A DNA stretch of 64,000 nt from Cyanobacteria bacterium SIG29 (GTDB lineage Bacteria > Cyanobacteriota > Vampirovibrionia > Gastranaerophilales > Gastranaerophilaceae). This document shows, one piece after another, positions 19,314 through 29,620 of the stretch. The notes below the pieces were generated by a model that was not told where the DNA came from, made no database searches, and saw only the letters and a list, made by a program, of their open reading frames with translations. Location of the stretch: positions 124,001-188,000 of the forward strand of contig SUTV01000001.1 of the NCBI GenBank assembly GCA_015152515.1. Direction: 5' to 3'. The translations under genes and the position numbers were made by a program. Positions within the stretch are counted from its first letter, which is position 1; each line of letters opens with the position of its first letter.

Positions 19314-20642
19314 ATGAATCTAAATAAATTTACATTAAAAATTCCAAAAGATGCTGGTTGGCTATTACCAGGATTAGAAATAAAAAGATGGTTTATCCTT
19401 ATTATTACAGGCGCTATTATTGCAGCAATTGGTGTTTGTATTATTACAAACCTAAAACCAGTGTACATGTTAATAAAAATGATTTTAAAATTAACAAGAA
19501 TGTTACCACCAGAAATTATTGGTTGGTTTTTAATTGCAATAGGTGCAATTTTCTTCTTTATCGGATGGTTACACACTAACTATTCAATATTAGATGTTAA
19601 TAATGACAGAAATAGACACGCATTATTAGAAGATTTATACAAAAGAAGAAAACTTAATAGAGGACCTAAAATTGTAGCAATCGGTGGTGGTACTGGTTTA
19701 TCAACAATGTTAAAAGGGATAAAAAAAATCACAAATAACATAACTGCAATTGTTACAGTAGGTGATGACGGCGGTAGTTCTGGTAAGTTAAGAGAAGAAC
19801 TTGGTGTATTACCTCCAGGTGATATAAGAAGTTGTATTGCTGCTTTAGCTGATGATGAAGATTTAGTTGCTAAATTATTCCAATACAGATTTAAAGATTG
19901 TGCAGGACTTTCTGGACACAGTTTTGGTAATTTATTCTTAACTGCAATGTGTGCAATTACTGGAAATATGGTAAATGCCGTACAAGAATCTTCTAAAGTA
20001 TTATCAATTAGAGGTAGAGTTTTACCTTCAACACTTGATGATATGAGATTAGTTGCAGAAATGGAAGATGGTTCAATAATTAAAGGTGAATCAAATATTC
20101 CTGAATCAGGCAAAAAAATTAAACGATTATTCACAGAACCATTAAGATGTAAACCATTACAAGATGCAATTACAGCAATTTATGATGCAGACATTATTAT
20201 CTTAGGACCAGGAAGCTTATACACAAGTGTTATTCCTAACTTACTAATCAGTGATATTTCAAAAGCTGTTAGTGAAGCTAAAGCTAAAAAAATATATGTT
20301 TGCAACATAATGACTCAACCTGGTGAAACTGATGGATTTAGTGTTTCAGACCACTTAAAAACATTACTTAGCCACGCAAAATACAATAAAATTATGGATG
20401 CAGTTCTTGTTAATACTCAATTACCAATCGAACTTATTGCGCCATACAAAAATGCAGGTTCAGAACCTGTTTTAGTAGACGAAGAAGAAATTAAAAAACT
20501 AGGAATTGAAATCGTACAAAAAAATCTTATAGCAGATAAAAGTTTTGACGATGGACACTCTTCTTTTGTAAGACATTCTCCTAGTAGATTAGCTAGAATC
20601 ATCTATTACTGGTACCGCAAAAAAGAAAAGGACAAAAATTAA
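19314..20642 (+). CDS. yvcK: YvcK/CofD-like gluconeogenesis factor family protein with N-terminal membrane segment
   Basis: KIVAIGGGTGLSTMLKGIK...IVTVGDDGGSSGKLREELGVLPPGDIRSCIAAL; GPGSLYTSVIPNLL. Confidence 0.92.
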   Translation: MNLNKFTLKIPKDAGWLLPGLEIKRWFILIITGAIIAAIGVCIITNLKPVYMLIKMILKLTRMLPPEIIGWFLIAIGAIFFFIGWLHTNYSILDVNNDRNRHALLEDLYKRRKLNRGPKIVAIGGGTGLSTMLKGIKKITNNITAIVTVGDDGGSSGKLREELGVLPPGDIRSCIAALADDEDLVAKLFQYRFKDCAGLSGHSFGNLFLTAMCAITGNMVNAVQESSKVLSIRGRVLPSTLDDMRLVAEMEDGSIIKGESNIPESGKKIKRLFTEPLRCKPLQDAITAIYDADIIILGPGSLYTSVIPNLLISDISKAVSEAKAKKIYVCNIMTQPGETDGFSVSDHLKTLLSHAKYNKIMDAVLVNTQLPIELIAPYKNAGSEPVLVDEEEIKKLGIEIVQKNLIADKSFDDGHSSFVRHSPSRLARIIYYWYRKKEKDKN

Positions 20643-21499
20643 TGGCGGACAATATAAAAAAAGTTACAGCAAGAACTTTTCAAAAGATGAAAGAAAACAA
20701 AGAAAAAATCACTATGCTTACAGCATATGATTTTTCTACAGCAAAATATATAGATGAAGCTGGTGTTGATTCAATTTTAATTGGCGATTCATTAGGTATG
20801 ACAATACTTGGCTATGATACAACAATCAATGTAACTGTAGAAGATATGTTAATTTTCACAAAAGCTGTATCAAAAGGAGTTAATAGAGCATTAGTTATCG
20901 CTGATTTACCATTTCTTTCGTATCATGTATCTAAAGAACAAACAATAATAAATGCGGGGAAATTAATCCAAGCTGGAGCTAATGCAGTAAAACTTGAAGG
21001 TGCTTCTGATTTTATATTAGATGAAGTGAAACATTTAACACAATGTGGTATTAATGTTGCTGGTCATTTAGGATTTACTCCTCAATACATAAACACAATT
21101 GGTGGTTATTTTGTACAGGGTAAATCATATGAAAATACTCTAAAACTTTTGGAAGCAGCAAAAAAACTTGAAGAAAATGGCGCATTTTGTTTAATTTTAG
21201 AAATGGTTCCAGCAGAAACAGCGAAATATATTAGTGAAAATTTATCAATCCCAACTATTGGAATTGGAGCTGGAAAAGATTGCGATGGTCAAGTTCTTGT
21301 AATAGATGATATCATTGGCAAATATCCAAAACCAGTACCAAAATTTGTAAAACAATACGCAAATGTTAAAGAAATAATAAAAACTGCGGTTAGTGAATAT
21401 AACAACGAAGTTAAACAAAATATATTCCCAAATAAGGAAAATACATTCTATCTTACAGATGAGGAAAGAGAAAAACTTGAGCGCAATATTATTAAATAA
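20642..21499 (+). CDS. panB: 3-methyl-2-oxobutanoate hydroxymethyltransferase
   Basis: ITMLTAYDFSTAKYIDEAGVDSILIGDSLGMTILGYDTT...; GIGAGKDCDGQVLVIDDIIG. Confidence 0.96.
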   Translation: MADNIKKVTARTFQKMKENKEKITMLTAYDFSTAKYIDEAGVDSILIGDSLGMTILGYDTTINVTVEDMLIFTKAVSKGVNRALVIADLPFLSYHVSKEQTIINAGKLIQAGANAVKLEGASDFILDEVKHLTQCGINVAGHLGFTPQYINTIGGYFVQGKSYENTLKLLEAAKKLEENGAFCLILEMVPAETAKYISENLSIPTIGIGAGKDCDGQVLVIDDIIGKYPKPVPKFVKQYANVKEIIKTAVSEYNNEVKQNIFPNKENTFYLTDEEREKLERNIIK

Positions 21500-22337
21500 C
21501 ATAAAAGATGTAAGAAATAACATAAAAGCTTGGAAAAAAGAAGGCTTCACAATTGGTTTAGTTCCTACAATGGGAGCTCTTCACGCTGGACACGCTTCTT
21601 TAATAAAAAAGGCAAAAGAAACTTGTGATAAAGTTATTGTAAGTGTTTTTGTTAATCCAATTCAATTTGGACCAAATGAAGACTTAGATAAATATCCAAG
21701 AACCCTTGAAGCTGATAAAAAATTATGTGATGAACTAGGTTGTGATATTATTTTTGCACCATCACCTAAAGAAATGTATGGAGCAGATAATAAACTATCA
21801 AATACAGAATTCACTTTTGTTTGCCCACCATACAATTTAGTAGATTGTTTATGTGGAAAATCAAGAGTTGGTCATTTTGATGGTGTTGCAACAGTAGTAT
21901 TAAAATTGTTTAATATTACAACTCCAGATAAAGCCTTCTTTGGACAAAAAGATGCACAACAACTATTTATCTTAACCAAAATGGTTAAAGATTTAAATTT
22001 GGATTTAGAAATTGTGCCTTGTCCAATAGTAAGAGAAGACGATGGATTAGCTTTAAGTTCTAGAAATACATATTTAAGTGAAGAAGAAAGAAAAAATGCT
22101 CTATCAATTTCTAAAGCATTAAAAGAAATAAATTCACTGTATTTAAATGATGTTACAGATACAAAAATATTGTTTGATACAGCTATATCAATTTTAAATA
22201 AGAATATAGAACTTGAATATATTGAATTCAGAAACTTTGAAACTTTTGAAAAAGTAGAAAAAGCTTCAAAAAATACACTTGTTGCAATTGCAGCAAAATC
22301 AGGCAAAACAAGACTAATTGACAACATTATATTATAG
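21459..22337 (+). CDS. panC: Pantothenate synthetase
   Basis: GLVPTMGALHAGHASLIKKAK...VSVFVNPIQFGPNEDLDKYPR. ATG 21459 used (overlaps panB) instead of the 21393 start. Confidence 0.95.
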   Translation: MRKEKNLSAILLNNIKDVRNNIKAWKKEGFTIGLVPTMGALHAGHASLIKKAKETCDKVIVSVFVNPIQFGPNEDLDKYPRTLEADKKLCDELGCDIIFAPSPKEMYGADNKLSNTEFTFVCPPYNLVDCLCGKSRVGHFDGVATVVLKLFNITTPDKAFFGQKDAQQLFILTKMVKDLNLDLEIVPCPIVREDDGLALSSRNTYLSEEERKNALSISKALKEINSLYLNDVTDTKILFDTAISILNKNIELEYIEFRNFETFEKVEKASKNTLVAIAAKSGKTRLIDNIIL

Positions 22338-22342
22338 GTTAA

Positions 22343-23317
22343 ATGGCGTACAGGGAGAATAATAATTTAATACAATTAAATACATTCGCACAAATTTTAT
22401 ATGGTGTGAAATTTTTGCGTTTCGCATTTTTCTTTTACTCATTTTTATCTTTCGTATTTTGGTTCTTAAACTGTTTCGAAGTTGATTGGTTATGGAGATT
22501 TACTTGGTTATTCCAAATTCCATACATTATTGTTAGCACTTTCTATACACCACAAGGGGTAAGTGCAGACTTCTCTTTGGCTATCATTGGTGGTTCTTCA
22601 CTATTATTAGGTTTTATTTTTGATTTTGGAGTAAATAATTTATACCAAAGAATTCTTTATTTAGAAGAAGAAGAAGAACGCAAAATCAAGAATAGAAGAA
22701 TGAGAGAAAAACGCGAAATTAAGCGTCAACTAATGCCAACAGAAACAAGTGATATAAAACCATTTGAAAATTCTAAACTGTTATTCTTAATTACGCCAAA
22801 TGTAAAAAAAATAAAAAGAAAAACAGACAAGTTAGAACTTACATTCCAAGAAGTAGAATTATGGAAACAAAGAATTAATAAAAAATTAATTGAAAATGTA
22901 GCATATTCAAAACCACTACAAAAAGGCTTTTACAGAAAAAATTTATTTTTAATGTATAAAGATTTTAACTACACAGATGATTTTATTTATTACATAAAAC
23001 CAACTTTAGATTCAATTGTTATAGAATTTAAGAAATATGGAATTTCTGTTAATTTTACATATGTATTAAGCGCTTTAACAAATTTAGAAAATCTTGAAAA
23101 AGAATTAGATTGTATGGATACAATATTATCTCTAAACTTTGTTAATGAAATATTGGTTACAAATAGATTTAAAGTAACATATGACAACAAAGCGACTCAA
23201 AAATATGATTTACAATTAAAAGGTGAATACAATATTTCTAAAAACCTAACAGTAAGCAACAAACAAGCGCTATACGTATTATTGGAACGAAAGAAAAAAG
23301 GGGAAAATAAATCATGA
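22343..23317 (+). CDS. Hypothetical membrane protein (324 aa)
   Basis: Two to three N-terminal TM segments then a charged cytoplasmic domain; no family recognised. Confidence 0.75.
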   Translation: MAYRENNNLIQLNTFAQILYGVKFLRFAFFFYSFLSFVFWFLNCFEVDWLWRFTWLFQIPYIIVSTFYTPQGVSADFSLAIIGGSSLLLGFIFDFGVNNLYQRILYLEEEEERKIKNRRMREKREIKRQLMPTETSDIKPFENSKLLFLITPNVKKIKRKTDKLELTFQEVELWKQRINKKLIENVAYSKPLQKGFYRKNLFLMYKDFNYTDDFIYYIKPTLDSIVIEFKKYGISVNFTYVLSALTNLENLEKELDCMDTILSLNFVNEILVTNRFKVTYDNKATQKYDLQLKGEYNISKNLTVSNKQALYVLLERKKKGENKS

Positions 23318-23748
23318 AAATGAAAATAATTAGAATGGAACATAATAAACATCTTCCTGAATATAAAACAATTGGTTCATCTGGTATGGATTTATATGCT
23401 GCTATTGAAAATGAAATAACATTGAAACCACTAGAAAGAGCATTAATTCCAACTGGAATTAAAATCGAGATTCCAGTTGAGTATGAAGCACAAATTAGAG
23501 CACGTTCTGGCTTGTCTGTAAAACACGGAATTACCTTAATCAATGCAGTAGGAACAGTAGATGCTGACTATCGTGGAGAAGTATGTGTTGGACTTGTTAA
23601 TTTATCAAACGAAGAATACACAATTAAACCTGAAGATAGAATTGCACAAATGGTTATTGCAAAAGTAGAAAAAGCCGAAATAGAAGTTACAACAGAACTT
23701 GCAACTTCAGTAAGAGGCGAAGGTGGTTTTGGTTCAACTGGTTTTTAA
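23314..23748 (+). CDS. dut: dUTP diphosphatase
   Basis: GSSGMDLYAAIE, RSGLSVKHGITLINAVGTVDADYRGE, RIAQMVIA, RGEGGFGSTGF (trimeric dUTPase motifs). Confidence 0.97.
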   Translation: MKMKIIRMEHNKHLPEYKTIGSSGMDLYAAIENEITLKPLERALIPTGIKIEIPVEYEAQIRARSGLSVKHGITLINAVGTVDADYRGEVCVGLVNLSNEEYTIKPEDRIAQMVIAKVEKAEIEVTTELATSVRGEGGFGSTGF

Positions 23749-23969
23749 TGGAATAAATGATAACCAGTAATAAAAGAACATACTAAAAAAATTGCTGAAA
23801 GGATATAAGTAACTTTATTTAATCCCTTTTCAGCACTTTTTTGTGATGAAAATAAATTTGCAGCACCACCAATAGCACCAAGACCATCACCTTTTGGTGA
23901 GTGTAATAATACTAGAATTATTAATAAAACTGCTGAAATTATCTGAATAATCCAAACTGTTGTTAGCAT
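23745..23969 (-). CDS. secG: Preprotein translocase subunit SecG
   Basis: IQIISAVLLIILVLLHSPKGDGLGAIGGAANLFSSQKSAEKGLNKVTYILSAIFL. Confidence 0.88.
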   Translation of the reverse strand: MLTTVWIIQIISAVLLIILVLLHSPKGDGLGAIGGAANLFSSQKSAEKGLNKVTYILSAIFLVCSFITGYHLFH

Positions 23970-23986
23970 TTTTTATCCCTTTTCAA

Positions 23987-24313
23987 TTACTTATGTAGTG
24001 AGTTTAACACAAACATAAGTTTTTTCATAACATCATCAAAACTAGAATTTAAAATTATAACCTTTTTTATTTTCGATTTTTCTCCGCTTACAATTTTAAT
24101 TTTTGATTTATTAACATCAAACAAATCACTACAAAATTCTATTAATTCTTTATTCGCTCTATTTTCAATAGGCGGAGATGAAATTTTTATACGAACATAA
24201 TCGTCAGTATAATCAACGACTTTACTAAAAGACGAATTTGGAACAAGTTTTACACAAAAAACTATTCCATCTGTTGTATCTAATAAATAATTGGGCATAA
24301 ACTTATTATACAC
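23987..24313 (-). CDS. DUF167 / YggU family protein
   Basis: FCVKLVPNSSFSKVV...VRIKISSPPIENRANKELIEFCSDLFDVNKSKIKIVSGEKSKIKKVII. Confidence 0.85.
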   Translation of the reverse strand: MYNKFMPNYLLDTTDGIVFCVKLVPNSSFSKVVDYTDDYVRIKISSPPIENRANKELIEFCSDLFDVNKSKIKIVSGEKSKIKKVIILNSSFDDVMKKLMFVLNSLHK

Positions 24314-24380
24314 TAATTGAAGTATAAATATGGAAAATTTAAAAAAATAAGTGTAAAATTAATACAAACAGGTAAAAACA

Positions 24381-26576
24381 ATGGACAAAGAAAATATATT
24401 TTCAGGCTTAGAAAAACTATTAAAAGAACAAGGCCGAAGTGAACAAGATATACAAGAAATTTATAAAGCATATAAGTTTGCAGAAAAATTGCACGATGGA
24501 CAATATCGTGTTAGTGAAGAACCATATATCATTCACCCTGTTGAAGTAACAAAAATTTTAGCAACATTAAAAGTAGATACACACACTTTAATGGCATCAA
24601 TACTGCACGATACTATTGAAGATACAGGCATAACCCCAGAACAATTAGGTTCTGAATTTGGAACAGACGTACTTGATTTAGTTCTTGGTGTAACTAAATT
24701 AGATAAGTTCCAATTTAAATCAAAAGAAGAACGCCAAGCAGAAAGCTTTAGACGAATGTTTATTGCAATGGCAAAAGATATTCGAGTAATCTTTTTAAAG
24801 CTTGCAGATAGGCTTCACAATATGCGCACACTTAATTATATGGCGCCAAATAAACAAACAAGAATAGCACAAGAAACATTAGATATTTTTGCACCTTTAG
24901 CTAATAGATTAGGTCTTGGTAAATTAAGAGCAGAATTAGAAGATTTATCATTAAGATACATCAACCCAGAAAAATATTTTGAAATAGCAAAATTAGTAGC
25001 ACAAAAGAAAACAGAACGCGAAAATACTGTAAAACTTTTAATTGATGAAATTTCTGAAAGCTTATCAAAAAACGAAATCAATGCAGAAATAACTGGTCGT
25101 GCTAAACACTACTATAGTATCTACAAAAAAATGCAACGATTAAATGTAGCATTCAATGACCTATACGATATTACAGCAGTTAGAGTTATTGTTGATACAG
25201 AAAGACAATGCTACGAAGTACTTGGTATTATTCACTCATTGTTCAAACCAATTCCAGGAAGATTTAAAGACTATATTGCTATGCCAAAAGGCAATGGTTA
25301 TAAGTCATTACACACATCAGTAATTGGTCCAAAACAAAAACCATTAGAAGTACAAATTAGAACAAAAGCCATGCACGAAGTTGCAGAATATGGTGTTGCA
25401 GCGCACTGGAAATATAAAGAATGTGGTTCTATAAAAGCATCATCAGAAGATGATATTAAATTTTCTTGGATGCACCAAATGATAGAACTTGAAAAAGAAA
25501 CATCTAATGCAAATGAATTCGTTGAAAAGGTTAAATTAGACTTATTTGGAAACCAAGTATTTGCATTTACTCCAATGGGAGATATTATCGATTTACCACT
25601 TAATGCAACTCCAATAGATTTTGCTTTTAGAATTCACTCTGAAGTTGGATATAAAACAACAGGAGCCTTAATAAACGGCAGAATTGCACAATTAGATGCA
25701 AAACTAAAAAATGGTGATATTGTTGAATTATTTACATCTAAAACAGGAACTCCAAAACTTCATTGGCTTAAATTTTGTGTAACAAAACAAGCACAATCAA
25801 GAATTAGACAATGGTTTAAGAAACACAATAGAGAAGAGCATATTGCAAATGGCAGAAATATGCTTGAACAAGAAATTACAAAAGCAGTTTTTGATGAACA
25901 CATAAAAAGTGGTCAATTACTAGAAATTGCAAAAATTCTAAACTATGTTTCTCTAGAAGATTTATTTGCTGCAGTTGGCAATGGTGAAACAACCTTAAGC
26001 AAAGTTACAAGCAAGTTGAAAAAACAAATAGAAACAGAGCCTGAACAATTCGTATCAAGCAAGAAAAAAAGCCACTATAAAGACGAAATTATTGGTCTAG
26101 AAGGTATGTTATATAGCTTTGCAAAATGCTGTTCGCCAGTTCCTGGTGAGCATATAGTTGGCGTTGTTACAAGAGGAAAAGGCGTTACAATACATAGAAT
26201 TGATTGCCCATCTTTAGACACAATCCCAGAAGAACGCATGATGAAAATTAGTTGGAGAAATAACGAAACACCTAATAAAACTTATGTTACTTCTATTAGA
26301 ATAAATTGTGCTGACAAATTAGGTATGCTTAAAGATATTTTAATTAAAGCTTCAGACTGTGGAACTAATATAACATATGCAAATGTTAAAACAAATTATG
26401 CAAAAAAAGTTGGTATCATAGAACTTGGTGTTGAAGTTAACGGTATCGAAAAACTAAACACTATAATAAATGCATTCCAATCACTACCTGATGTTCATTC
26501 TGTAAAAAGAATACAAATGAATTCAAAAGTTAAAATGGCACCAGAATTAAAACCTAAAAATAAAAACAAAAAATAA
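24381..26576 (+). CDS. RelA/SpoT bifunctional (p)ppGpp synthetase/hydrolase
   Basis: HD domain (HPVEVTKIL, SILHDTIEDT), synthetase (KGNGYKSLHTSV), TGS and ACT domains. Confidence 0.96.
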   Translation: MDKENIFSGLEKLLKEQGRSEQDIQEIYKAYKFAEKLHDGQYRVSEEPYIIHPVEVTKILATLKVDTHTLMASILHDTIEDTGITPEQLGSEFGTDVLDLVLGVTKLDKFQFKSKEERQAESFRRMFIAMAKDIRVIFLKLADRLHNMRTLNYMAPNKQTRIAQETLDIFAPLANRLGLGKLRAELEDLSLRYINPEKYFEIAKLVAQKKTERENTVKLLIDEISESLSKNEINAEITGRAKHYYSIYKKMQRLNVAFNDLYDITAVRVIVDTERQCYEVLGIIHSLFKPIPGRFKDYIAMPKGNGYKSLHTSVIGPKQKPLEVQIRTKAMHEVAEYGVAAHWKYKECGSIKASSEDDIKFSWMHQMIELEKETSNANEFVEKVKLDLFGNQVFAFTPMGDIIDLPLNATPIDFAFRIHSEVGYKTTGALINGRIAQLDAKLKNGDIVELFTSKTGTPKLHWLKFCVTKQAQSRIRQWFKKHNREEHIANGRNMLEQEITKAVFDEHIKSGQLLEIAKILNYVSLEDLFAAVGNGETTLSKVTSKLKKQIETEPEQFVSSKKKSHYKDEIIGLEGMLYSFAKCCSPVPGEHIVGVVTRGKGVTIHRIDCPSLDTIPEERMMKISWRNNETPNKTYVTSIRINCADKLGMLKDILIKASDCGTNITYANVKTNYAKKVGIIELGVEVNGIEKLNTIINAFQSLPDVHSVKRIQMNSKVKMAPELKPKNKNKK

Positions 26577-26577
26577 T

Positions 26578-27435
26578 TTATTTTTTAGATAATCGTTTTT
26601 CAAAATCAACTAAAGCTTCAAGTCCAACAAGCTGTTCTAAAGCAGCTCTGTTTTCTAAAAATTCAAGTTCTAATTGAGCTTTATTATCTTTTGCACTTCT
26701 ATAATAAGCATCAGCAACCAATAATTGTGCTTTATTATCATATATATCGGCATTGTAACGTTGTTCTCTAATTTTCAAATTCTTTTCTGCCATCATCAAA
26801 AGGTTATATGTTGTCATATAATCAAAATATTTATCAACAACCTTTTTTTGCATATTATCAACTTTAGTTATCAATACAATCATATCTGCATCAGTAACCT
26901 TTGTATATTTATAATTTAAATCCTTATCATTAAAAGATAATGAATTTAAGAAGTGTCCACCAACTAAAGCAGCTGTTGCACTAAATGGATCACCCAAACC
27001 AGCCCCTGCAATAGATGAAGCTGTTGATAATGGTCTTATAATTTTTTTAATAATTCCATTATCTGGCTTATCAGCATCAGGATTTGATAGTTTATACAAA
27101 GCAAATCTGATTGTTTCACTTCTCAATGCAGCACCAGCCCATAGAATTTGAACATGTTCAAGCATTTCTTCTTTTTCAATGGTAAGAAGTTTAGAAATTT
27201 CATTAGATAAATCTTTTAAAGAACTATCAGCATAAGTTGAATTTTTTAAATATGATTTTTCATAAGCAGCAACTTTGGCTTCTTGCGTTTCAGATATATC
27301 TGTTACCCTATATTCTTTTTCAATATCATATGTTAATCCCAATCTATAAGCTGTTTTTTTAGGCACCATAACATCTTCAGCTTGAACTGAATTTATAAAA
27401 AGAAATATTAATGATATTAATAATAACTTTTTCAT
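26578..27435 (-). CDS. Secreted hypothetical protein with TolC-like helical features, paralog A
   Basis: Signal peptide MKKLLLISLIFLFINSVQA; long helical region; distant similarity to adjacent gene. Confidence 0.65.
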   Translation of the reverse strand: MKKLLLISLIFLFINSVQAEDVMVPKKTAYRLGLTYDIEKEYRVTDISETQEAKVAAYEKSYLKNSTYADSSLKDLSNEISKLLTIEKEEMLEHVQILWAGAALRSETIRFALYKLSNPDADKPDNGIIKKIIRPLSTASSIAGAGLGDPFSATAALVGGHFLNSLSFNDKDLNYKYTKVTDADMIVLITKVDNMQKKVVDKYFDYMTTYNLLMMAEKNLKIREQRYNADIYDNKAQLLVADAYYRSAKDNKAQLELEFLENRAALEQLVGLEALVDFEKRLSKK

Positions 27436-28265
27436 TAAAGAGATACCTTTTCCATATTTATAAGCTGATTTTTTAATGCATATTGAGATAAAATCAAACT
27501 ATCAACAGCTTTTTTCCCTGCAAGTCTTTCTAATGACATATAATATTTTTTTGCATCTTGTTCTTGTCTATACTCTTGCAAACGCATTTCTTCATATAAT
27601 GCAGAAGATACAACCACCTCTGTTAAATCGTTCGATTTCAGTGCATCTGAATAATTTTTGTTATACAAAATAATCTTTGAACGCGTATCTTTTAATTTAT
27701 TCAAAGCACCTTTGTATTGATAATAAGAAGATATAATTTTTTCTTGCAATTCTTCAATTGTACCTGCTAATTGAATTAGCTCTGTATCTGTTATAGGCGC
27801 AGAATTAGCAGTACTTGCGTCTCTATTCAAATAATTATTAGCTAATCTACCAGCAGAGAATGAAGCAGATTGTAATGCCGCATTTGAACCAGTAAACATC
27901 GGAATAAAACTTGCACCATAAATTAAAGAAGATAAGCTCTTAGCCATAATAGAAGAATGTAACCTTCTTTGAGTTTCCGGCGTACTAAGTTTATTCATAG
28001 TAAATTTAATCAAAGCATTATTATCAATTGTTGCACGCCACAAAAGTTCAATATCTTTTATTTCTTCTTCTTTTTGCGCTTTTATTAAATCTTCAAGAAC
28101 ACTTCTATCTTTAATAACCAAATTTTCATTAATGAAATTTTCAGTATTTTTTAATTTTAGTTCGTTTTTATCAGTAGGTTCAAGCCTAATAACTTCAGCA
28201 AACACGAAATTTGACTGAGTTAAAAACAACAATAAAAAAATTAATAATATATTTTTAATGCGCAC
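27435..28265 (-). CDS. Secreted hypothetical protein with TolC-like helical features, paralog B
   Basis: Signal peptide; shared spaced pattern (E-I-LW-A, IKFTMNKLSTP, SLERLAGKKAVDSL vs FLENRAALEQLVGLEALVDF). Confidence 0.65.
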   Translation of the reverse strand: MRIKNILLIFLLLFLTQSNFVFAEVIRLEPTDKNELKLKNTENFINENLVIKDRSVLEDLIKAQKEEEIKDIELLWRATIDNNALIKFTMNKLSTPETQRRLHSSIMAKSLSSLIYGASFIPMFTGSNAALQSASFSAGRLANNYLNRDASTANSAPITDTELIQLAGTIEELQEKIISSYYQYKGALNKLKDTRSKIILYNKNYSDALKSNDLTEVVVSSALYEEMRLQEYRQEQDAKKYYMSLERLAGKKAVDSLILSQYALKNQLINMEKVSL

Positions 28266-28319
28266 TATCTATCCCCTTATAATATTTTATATCATATAAA
28301 TAAACGGCTTTCAAACATA

Positions 28320-29537
28320 TTAAATTTCACGATAATTTAACTGTCTTTTATGTTTATCTCTAATAGATTTTATAGCCAAATCACCAGCCATTAAAGCACC
28401 TTTACCATATTTGTTTTCTACCTTATCTAAAATTATAGACAACTTCTGACATTTATCATTTTTCTCATCTGAAAATAATTGCAATTGATTTTTTTCTTCA
28501 ATGTCAGACAAAGAAAAAGCTAAAACCCCACTTGAACGATAAATAATACCTTTTCGATAAATTTTTTCAAACAAAGAAAAAACTTTTTGGGCTAATACTA
28601 TCTCAGAATCGGTCATAAAATCAATTTTGTCTTCTAAATATTGAATTTGAAAATCCTTTGTTCTCAACATAACTGCTATAGAATTTGTTTTTAAACTATA
28701 CTCTCTTAATTTTTTACAAACATTGTGTAAATGAAGCATAATTTCAGTTTTAATATATTTTTTATCAGAAGAAAATTCTGGAAACGCCCTTGTTCTTTGA
28801 ATAGATTTTGGTTTTTCTGCAATACCAGTTAATGGAATAACACTTTCGCCAGATAATTCATACTTTAATTCCATTCCTCGTTTACCATAATTAGTTTTAT
28901 AAAATTCATCATCCTTTAACAAGATTTGATTAGCATAAAAAATACCGAACTTTTTTAAACTTCTAGTAGTATTTGTACCAATTCCCCATATTTCCTCAAT
29001 AGGAACTCTTTCTAACTCTTGATGAATAAAAGATTTTTCAATAACATAATATCCTTTAGTACCCTTAGCCTTATGGGTTGCTAATTTTGCCAAAACTTTA
29101 CTTGGAGCAACGCCAACAGAAACACTCAAACCTATTTCTTTTTCAATATCAGTCTTGATTTTTTTAGCAAATTCTAAAGATGATAACCCAAATGCCTTTT
29201 TAAATTCTGTAACATCTAAAAAAGCTTCATCAATTGAATAAATATCAACTTTATCAGTATATCTATAAAGTAACTGCATCATTCTTGATGAAATATCTTG
29301 ATAAAGTGCAAAATCAGCGCTTAAATAAACAACATTACTAAATTTATTCTTAGCCATAAAATAAGGAATTCCCATTGGAATACCCATTTTTTTAGCCTCG
29401 TTTGAGCGTGCGACAACACAACCATCATTATTACTTAAAACACAAATAGCCTTTCCTTTTAAAGAAGGATTCATTAAAACTTCGCAACTAGCGAAAAAAT
29501 TGTTTCCATCAACATGTACTATTATCTTTTGTTTCAT
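28320..29537 (-). CDS. Y-family DNA polymerase (UmuC/DinB-like)
   Basis: VHVDGNNFFASCEV, YSIDEAFLDVT, IEEIWGIGTNTTRSLKKFGI; clamp-binding-like QLQLFS near C-terminus. Confidence 0.93.
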   Translation of the reverse strand: MKQKIIVHVDGNNFFASCEVLMNPSLKGKAICVLSNNDGCVVARSNEAKKMGIPMGIPYFMAKNKFSNVVYLSADFALYQDISSRMMQLLYRYTDKVDIYSIDEAFLDVTEFKKAFGLSSLEFAKKIKTDIEKEIGLSVSVGVAPSKVLAKLATHKAKGTKGYYVIEKSFIHQELERVPIEEIWGIGTNTTRSLKKFGIFYANQILLKDDEFYKTNYGKRGMELKYELSGESVIPLTGIAEKPKSIQRTRAFPEFSSDKKYIKTEIMLHLHNVCKKLREYSLKTNSIAVMLRTKDFQIQYLEDKIDFMTDSEIVLAQKVFSLFEKIYRKGIIYRSSGVLAFSLSDIEEKNQLQLFSDEKNDKCQKLSIILDKVENKYGKGALMAGDLAIKSIRDKHKRQLNYREI

Positions 29538-29547
29538 AGTTTAACCT

Positions 29548-29591
29548 AAAAAAATATCAGCGGGCTTTAGGGGGAGGAATTAACGCCCGCT
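29548..29591 (-). terminator. Hairpin AGCGGGC...GCCCGCT followed by U-tract between lexA-like and umuC-like genes
   Basis: Minus strand: AGCGGGC GTTAATTCCTCCCCCTAAA GCCCGCT GATATTTTTTT. Confidence 0.65.
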
Positions 29592-29620
29592 ATTTGAAGA
29601 ATAATTTAATTTTGAATAAT

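Noticed and set aside
19580-20134. 184-aa ORF antisense to yvcK
   Set aside because: Fully antisense to a strongly conserved gene; composition mirrors the sense strand.
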